Positions 60,301 through 64,000 of a stretch of DNA of 64,000 bases are shown in pieces. The notes under the pieces were generated by a model that worked only from the letters and a program-made list of their open reading frames with translations, had not been told where the DNA came from and did no database searches. Both the position numbers and the translations under genes were made by a program. Positions within the stretch are counted from its first letter, which is position 1; each line of letters starts with the position of its first letter. The stretch lies in the NCBI GenBank assembly GCA_902786285.1, contig CADABX010000004.1, forward strand, positions 1-64,000, in the 5' to 3' direction. The stretch comes from Oscillospiraceae bacterium. GTDB taxonomy: Bacteria > Bacillota > Clostridia > Oscillospirales > Acutalibacteraceae.

Positions 60301-61125
60301 GACTGCACACAGTATGGCAGATGCGGCGACAGCTTGTTCTGGTACGCCGAAAACGGTGTACTCGTAATCTCCGGCGGCGGTGCTTCGGGCAACCTTGGCA
60401 CGGTGCCGTGGGAAAGCTGCAAGGCGTCGATCGACAACGTGTATATCAGAAGCGGTGTGACTGCGATGGACGGCACCGGCTTTGCCGCCTGCACAAATCT
60501 TGAAAGCGTCTTTGCCCCCGTCGACACAACTGTTTCAAGCTGCGATGCACCTGTACTGTATTATTCCGAAACAAACGGCACAGTCACCGTATCCGGTCGT
60601 GACAGCACGCCCGAGATGGATCTTCCTGCATTGTTGAATGCAGCGAGTGTGCTCTGTATTGACAAAACGGTTGTCTCGCTTTGCTTCGACCGCTTGCTGC
60701 TGCGCGCTGTCGACGGTGAAAAGCAAATCGTGTATGACATTCTTAAGAACGGGAAAATCATCGATGAAGCGCACTTCCGTATCCCTTCGGGTACACTTTT
60801 GAACGCGTTCTCAATGAAGCCGCTTGGCTATGCGAACTTTAACAGTGCTTTTGCTTCGATTCTGAACAACCCGGATCGAAATCTGATCCTCTCCCTGTCA
60901 TGCGGCGATCTGCTTCCGGAAAACCTGAAAGCAGACAGCCAAAGCTACACTGAGCAGTTCGTGCTGCACTTTGTTGACGAGCCGACAGAACCGGAAAAGC
61001 CGAACAACCCAGGAAATTCAGAACCGGAAAAAAACCTGTTTGAAAAAATCGTCGAGCGCTTTCATGCAACGCTAGCTGCGATCCTGTCGATATTCAAAAA
61101 GCTGTTTAAGCTGTTTAAAAAATAA
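57379..61125 (+). CDS. Secreted transglutaminase-like/BspA leucine-rich-repeat protein
   Basis: 1248 residues. Signal peptide 1-24; transglutaminase-like domain (about 110-235) with Cys180 (GRAVCQGFA), His211 (DDAHAWN) and Asp226 (WYHVDAS), a plausible catalytic triad; BspA-type LRRs (about 320-740; units such as FRNCSELAEVCIPASVKLI); Cys-pair modules (CPDCG, CTRCG, CDDCGAYIC, CTWCG, CSVCG, CDLC, about 755-985) like those of the giant protein; a second LRR-like end piece; a Pro/Glu linker and a basic amphipathic tail (IFKKLFKLFKK). Likely surface adhesin or peptidoglycan/protein cross-linker or protease. The LRR part is visibly more AT-rich than the flanking modules. Coupled to the kinase by ATGA. 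Confidence 0.88.
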   Translation: MKKAIAILLALLLSLQIAFVPVAAEGEAGNDVTVLASADDVTAFIREKLVARSTEICFKAEDGAVAGATLSNICAHTGNGAEGDYLRLALNYVMPQPEKDANGVYTLRPVYYTTAEQEAAVDAYVETVVAGCTAQDDTEKAQYLYDYLCENVTFDLENLYNDEDLLKYTAYGAAVNGRAVCQGFASLYYKLALAAGLDCRIVTGTRGDDAHAWNIVKIGDLWYHVDASSGAQLLDSSVYFMKPLFEDYIINYGIETDTEIQEYSFAINDEDDEIITASYNEFTYTLNKTTGELAINGIGDIPRALHLVLPSEDDVDLIKYVVVSEGITGISHIFRNCHNLLQISLPSTVIAIPDDAFEWCPMKADSVYLSEDNPYFRLRDGCLIEISSKKLLLGSNQAVIPDDGSVETICDSAFRNCSELAEVCIPASVKLIDSAAFVFCTGLKDLCFAERNSAELRISSSAFSNCTALTELNLPEGLTFIGYWAFSNCSELRRLSLPSTVSYIAGPSAFNYCGKLESITVDSQNAWYHSAGNCLIATADKVLITGCCNSVIPDDGSVTSIGHGIGLYESGEAFNGCTGLEEIIIPEGITVVSGFNGCTGLTEIVFPDSVTNIDGFSGCSNLSSVKLPDQLKRITGFRNCTALAHIDLPNTIEVLGDERYTAFSGCTALTDIDLPESVRFIFGFNNCSGLTSVTIPLNCYRVYEAFKNCNNLKEMIVLSKNVELMLERHALPADCIVYGFKGSTAESHARDCNLTFIPLCPQTNKPHNAQPVDVTAPDCLNPGYSAGTVCPDCGEWLSGHEQTAEPLGHSPGEPAPENVVAPTCTTEGSYDNVTRCTRCGELLSSTPEKLAMTPHADADHNGYCDDCGAYICEHPETALQNEVPAKCLEAGYSGDTVCTWCGVTLEYGVTLSATGHSPAISSPAKDATCLDTGLTAAYTCSVCGDVTTAAQPVPLAAHKDSDGDGLCDLCLAPTDCTQYGRCGDSLFWYAENGVLVISGGGASGNLGTVPWESCKASIDNVYIRSGVTAMDGTGFAACTNLESVFAPVDTTVSSCDAPVLYYSETNGTVTVSGRDSTPEMDLPALLNAASVLCIDKTVVSLCFDRLLLRAVDGEKQIVYDILKNGKIIDEAHFRIPSGTLLNAFSMKPLGYANFNSAFASILNNPDRNLILSLSCGDLLPENLKADSQSYTEQFVLHFVDEPTEPEKPNNPGNSEPEKNLFEKIVERFHATLAAILSIFKKLFKLFKK

Positions 61126-61164
61126 CGGTCGGCGGCATATACCGCTGAACAAAAACGACATTTT

Positions 61165-61220
61165 CATCCGCGTTACACGGCATTTTTGCCGCTTCGTGAC
61201 GCGGATGATTTGTTTATTTT
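61165..61220 (+). terminator. Terminator of the LytTR operon
   Basis: Long hairpin: CATCCGCGT (61165-61173) with ACGCGGATG (61199-61207), inner CGGCA/TGCCG, then TTTGTTTATTTTA. Confidence 0.7.
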
Positions 61221-61261
61221 AGGGGCTTTTTAAAGAAGATTGTCACGCTTTGTTGCATTTC

Positions 61262-61291
61262 GTTCCCGATTTTGGCAGTTTCGTTCCAACC
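61262..61291 (+). promoter_or_regulatory. LytTR-type direct-repeat operator upstream of the zinc-ribbon genes
   Basis: GTTCCCGAT (61262-61270) and GTTCCAACC (61283-61291), 21 bp apart, the second ending three bases before the -35, as in the regulator's own promoter. Confidence 0.6.
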
Positions 61292-61294
61292 GTA

Positions 61295-61322
61295 TTGTTT
61301 TTGATTTCAAAATCTTTACAAT
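61295..61322 (+). promoter_or_regulatory. Promoter of the zinc-ribbon gene cluster
   Basis: TTGTTT (61295-61300), 16-base spacer, TACAAT (61317-61322). Confidence 0.55.
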
Positions 61323-61378
61323 AGTGTTTGGTTATACCGAAAAGGAAACATAAGTACAGGAAAAGGACGGATGAAAAT

Positions 61379-62848
61379 ATGAAAAAAGAAAAGAAACACA
61401 GCGCGATGTCATTGACCTGCTCCTGCGGTGCAATTTTCAGCGACGACCAGCAGTTTTGTACAAACTGCGGCGCAAGCAAAGAGGAATTGCAAAGGAGCAG
61501 ATACAAAGAAATTTGTGAAAAAGCGAAAACAGCAACATCGTTGAAGGAGCTTGAGGGCCTGCGTGCAAGCTGCGACACCATCTCCGGTTACCGCAACATT
61601 GCGGAATGGAAAAAGTTCCTTGAGCAAAAGATCGAAAGTCTGAAGAAGAAAAAGAAAAAGAAAACCGGACGCATCATTGGTATTTCGTCCGCCGCCGTTG
61701 TGCTCGTCGCGCTGGCCGTATTGTTTGTGATCTTTGTCATGCCGTATCTGCCGCATTTTATGAAAGCGGAAAAAGCAGTGAAGAGCAGAGATTATGTACT
61801 TGCCATCGAGGAATATAAACAGGCGGAAAGATTCCTCGGAAGCGACGAAAAACTTCCCGAAACCTATTATGCCTATGGCGCAGCGCTGCAGGACGAAGGG
61901 AAATATTTGGACGCAGCCGTCGCCTTCAACGATTCCGAAAACCACAACGATGCCGAAACACGTATTGCGGATTGCGGCAAGGCACTGATTCAGAAAAAAC
62001 AATATGGCGACGCTTCAAAGGTCTTCTCCCTTCTTTCCACGAAAGAAAGCAAGGCGTATGTCAATTATGCCAACGGTATGGAGCAGGTGCAAAAGGAAAA
62101 CTACGACAAAGCACTGGAATTCTTTGAAAAAGCCGGTGATGTGGAGGACAGCACCAAACGGATCAGCCAGGCACATTATGTACTTGGTAAACAGGCACTT
62201 TCCACGGACACCCAAAGCGCCAGAAATCATCTGCAGTCTGCCGGTGATTACAAAGACGCCAAGGATCTGCTCAAGGTCTGCGATCTCATGGACGCCGAGC
62301 AGGAGGCCCAGAACGGCAATCTGAACAAGGCGCTTTCGATGTTTAAAAAGCTGCCGGCAAATCTGTCTTATAAAAAGATTAACGCCGGCGAACGAGTAAA
62401 ACTTCTGGAAGCTAACCAGCCCTTCTTAAATGTCTGCGGCAAATGGCGTGCGTCGAAAAACTATATTGAGTCGAGGAACATCTATATTCGAACCGGAAGT
62501 TGGGACAGCTGGTATCTTGATGAGGTGGAAACGGAGCAGAGCATAACCGTCAGATGTATTCTGAACAAGAACGGCACATTCACACTCAAAGGCACGATTT
62601 CCTATTACTATTTCAACAACTATTCGAGCTTGTCCTCCCAATGCAAGGCCAAGCTCACTACAGAGAGCTTTGAAGCTAAAAACCTCAAGACGCTCCCCGC
62701 CTCCATCAGGATTGATGACAGCACAATCCTGTCTCTCACCAACGGTGTGTTTAGCGTGAAGTATTCCTATCGTGACGACTATTCCATGTATTTCTACAAT
62801 GTCTATTCAAGCTCCGTCACCTACGGCACAAAACTTGAAAAGTATTGA
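61379..62848 (+). CDS. Zinc-ribbon, single-pass membrane, TPR protein
   Basis: 489 residues from MKKEKKHSAMS. Zinc ribbon with Cys14, Cys16, Cys27 and Cys30; Lys-rich stretch; one membrane helix (about 97-118); then TPR/Sel1-like helical repeats (YVLAIEEYKQAERFL, YLDAAVAFNDSENHNDA, YDKALEFFEKAGDVEDS, DYKDAKDLL, about 125-330) and a beta-rich C-terminal domain. Topology suggests a cytosolic zinc ribbon and an exported repeat domain. The ribosome site is AAAAGGACGG, 12 bases before ATG. First of three genes with zinc ribbons; function unknown, perhaps envelope sensing or protein quality control. Confidence 0.8.
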   Translation: MKKEKKHSAMSLTCSCGAIFSDDQQFCTNCGASKEELQRSRYKEICEKAKTATSLKELEGLRASCDTISGYRNIAEWKKFLEQKIESLKKKKKKKTGRIIGISSAAVVLVALAVLFVIFVMPYLPHFMKAEKAVKSRDYVLAIEEYKQAERFLGSDEKLPETYYAYGAALQDEGKYLDAAVAFNDSENHNDAETRIADCGKALIQKKQYGDASKVFSLLSTKESKAYVNYANGMEQVQKENYDKALEFFEKAGDVEDSTKRISQAHYVLGKQALSTDTQSARNHLQSAGDYKDAKDLLKVCDLMDAEQEAQNGNLNKALSMFKKLPANLSYKKINAGERVKLLEANQPFLNVCGKWRASKNYIESRNIYIRTGSWDSWYLDEVETEQSITVRCILNKNGTFTLKGTISYYYFNNYSSLSSQCKAKLTTESFEAKNLKTLPASIRIDDSTILSLTNGVFSVKYSYRDDYSMYFYNVYSSSVTYGTKLEKY

Positions 62849-62874
62849 TTTTTCCAAAAAAAAGGAGAACTGTC

Positions 62875-63681
62875 ATGAACGAGTATCCGGATTATCCCGG
62901 CAGAAAATGTGCGGGCTGCGGCAATGTACTGGAAGACGCACAGACTTTTTGTCCCAGATGCGGTATGCCGAACCCAAACAGGCGCCTTGTTTGTCAAAAG
63001 TGCGGCGCCTCGGTGGACACCACGCACGACTTTTGTCCGGAATGCGGACAAAAAGTCGGAATCACTACAGATGCAGGCGTCAGTGCTGCAATCTCCGAAT
63101 TTAACGCTGCTGTCGTAAAGAAGAAAAAAAGCGGAAAAACAATCGCAATTGTTCTCTCGATATTTGTAATCGTCTGCGCTGTCGGCGGCATCATCACAGG
63201 ACATGTGATTGCATCTCAAAAGAAAAAACAGGCGATCGAAACATATCTTTCCACCGCATCGGATTTCTATATGGATTGTTTGGAAGTCGGAAAGTATCTG
63301 GAAGAGATTGGCAACGAGATTCATTCTGCTTGGTACAAATATGTATCCTCCAGCTATCCGTACTATAACGGGAAACGGCTATATGACCCGGACGATGCGA
63401 TAGAAGCCGCCCACAATGCGCAAAAAACAAATGTGGCAGTCGTCAAATTGTCATCAAACACAATTCAAAGCAAATTGAACAAACTACTGGAAGTTCCGGA
63501 CGAAAAAAATCAAGCGCTTTTATCTATACGAGACGCAGTGAAACAAACCTATCGATCTTATCTTGACCTGTTTGAAAATGTCATATCTCCGAGCGGGAAC
63601 TACAACTCATGGAAATCGGATTTTCAAAACTGTGATACCCGCATGGCGAACGCACTCGATCAACTGTCAAATCTTTTATAA
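62875..63681 (+). CDS. Double zinc-ribbon single-pass membrane protein
   Basis: 268 residues from MNEYPDYPG. Two tandem zinc ribbons: Cys12/15/26/29 and Cys40/43/54/57; Lys-rich segment, membrane helix (about 88-110), then a helical C-terminal domain of about 150 residues with conserved-looking YLEEIGNEIHSAWYKY. AAGGAG is nine bases before ATG, and the gene starts 26 bases after the TPR protein stop. No enzyme motif. Same N-in topology as its neighbour. Confidence 0.78.
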   Translation: MNEYPDYPGRKCAGCGNVLEDAQTFCPRCGMPNPNRRLVCQKCGASVDTTHDFCPECGQKVGITTDAGVSAAISEFNAAVVKKKKSGKTIAIVLSIFVIVCAVGGIITGHVIASQKKKQAIETYLSTASDFYMDCLEVGKYLEEIGNEIHSAWYKYVSSSYPYYNGKRLYDPDDAIEAAHNAQKTNVAVVKLSSNTIQSKLNKLLEVPDEKNQALLSIRDAVKQTYRSYLDLFENVISPSGNYNSWKSDFQNCDTRMANALDQLSNLL

Positions 63682-63695
63682 AGCAGGAGGTTTCA

Positions 63696-64000
63696 ATGGA
63701 AAACTATATTGGAAAAATCTGTCCGTTTTGCAAAACGGAAATCCAACCCGACGATGAAGTACAGGTATGTCCGAAATGCGGCATTGCGCATCACAAGAGC
63801 TGCTGGGATGAAAACCTGGGCTGTACGACATTCGGCTGTGCAGGAAACCACGGACAAAACAAAGCAAATCATCTGACATGCGAAAACTGCGGAGCCGTGA
63901 TGGAAATCACACAGAAGTTCTGTCCAAAATGCGGCCGCCCGCAGACACGCCGCACACAGCCTTCAACGGAGCAAGCACAAAAGAACTGCCCGAGCTGCGG
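63696..64000 (+). CDS. Prokaryotic RING-finger-like protein (cut by window end)
   Basis: At least 101 residues, continuing past the window. Begins MENYIGKICPFCKTEIQ; Cys9, Cys12, Cys25, Cys28, His32/His33, Cys36, Cys43 and Cys48 with HHKSCWDENLGCTTFGC form the Prok-RING treble-clef pattern. A zinc ribbon (Cys62, Cys65, Cys76, Cys79) follows, and a third Cys pair begins at the edge. AGGAGG is six bases before ATG. In other Firmicutes and actinobacteria such RING proteins are joined to membrane and zinc-ribbon partners, as here. Confidence 0.82.
   Translation, partial: MENYIGKICPFCKTEIQPDDEVQVCPKCGIAHHKSCWDENLGCTTFGCAGNHGQNKANHLTCENCGAVMEITQKFCPKCGRPQTRRTQPSTEQAQKNCPSC

Overview
The window looks like chromosomal DNA from a GC-rich gut member of the Clostridia (Oscillospirales/Ruminococcaceae-like). 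This is inferred from strong AGGAGG ribosome sites, TTGACA-N17-TATAAT promoters, a T-box leader, a type III glutamine synthetase, the LL-diaminopimelate aminotransferase route to lysine/cell wall, an ANTAR regulator, BspA-type leucine-rich repeats, LytTR/GHKL signalling and several intracellular glycoside hydrolases. No rRNA, tRNA, CRISPR array, transposase or phage gene was seen.

Layout. 0-5.3 kb (mostly minus): secreted fibronectin-III protein, argH with an ARG-box-like operator, then a ccdA-tlpA-GDPD-MGMT operon whose GDPD gene is frameshifted. 5.3-7.4 kb: an inverted-repeat element and a tryptophan-type T-box in front of a TrpB2-like gene. 7.5-11.2 kb (minus): flavin-binding protein, FlK-type thioesterase, an array of about eight short hairpins, a MATE exporter, and a membrane-anchored MerR regulator with a classic 19-bp-spacer promoter. 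11.4-22.4 kb: glycan-degrading enzymes (GH63/37-like, GH3, GH95, NodB-like protein) mixed with endonuclease IV, an AlkZ-related protein, an HD hydrolase and a TipAS protein. 22.5-28.9 kb: acylphosphatase and HypA, then a three-gene redox operon (CrtI-like flavoprotein, 2Fe-2S flavin reductase, GltD-like iron-sulfur flavoprotein). 29-29.6 kb: luxS.

29.9-41.1 kb is a nitrogen and amino-acid block: gdhA, a short type I glutamine synthetase, an ANTAR regulator, glutamine synthetase III, a 50-residue small protein, an asparagine-synthase-like enzyme, pyrG, dapF and dapL. The gdhA, GS-I and GS-III leaders together carry five hairpins with a 6-bp stem and a hexaloop with A at position 1 and G at position 4. 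Each hairpin's 3' arm overlaps the 5' arm of an intrinsic terminator. This reads as a local antitermination regulon run by the encoded ANTAR protein.

41-45.3 kb holds an alpha/beta hydrolase, a GNAT enzyme, an HD-CE-like protein and pyrimidine-nucleoside phosphorylase. 45.4-64 kb is a secretion and signalling island: a 3017-residue secreted repeat protein, a divergent LytTR regulator / GHKL kinase / transglutaminase-LRR secreted protein operon, and then zinc-ribbon membrane proteins and a RING-like protein cut by the window edge. Two promoters in this island carry matching 21-bp-period direct repeats placed identically before the -35, and a third carries a different 21-bp tandem repeat. This suggests one quorum-type or envelope-sensing regulon controlling the secreted and zinc-ribbon proteins.
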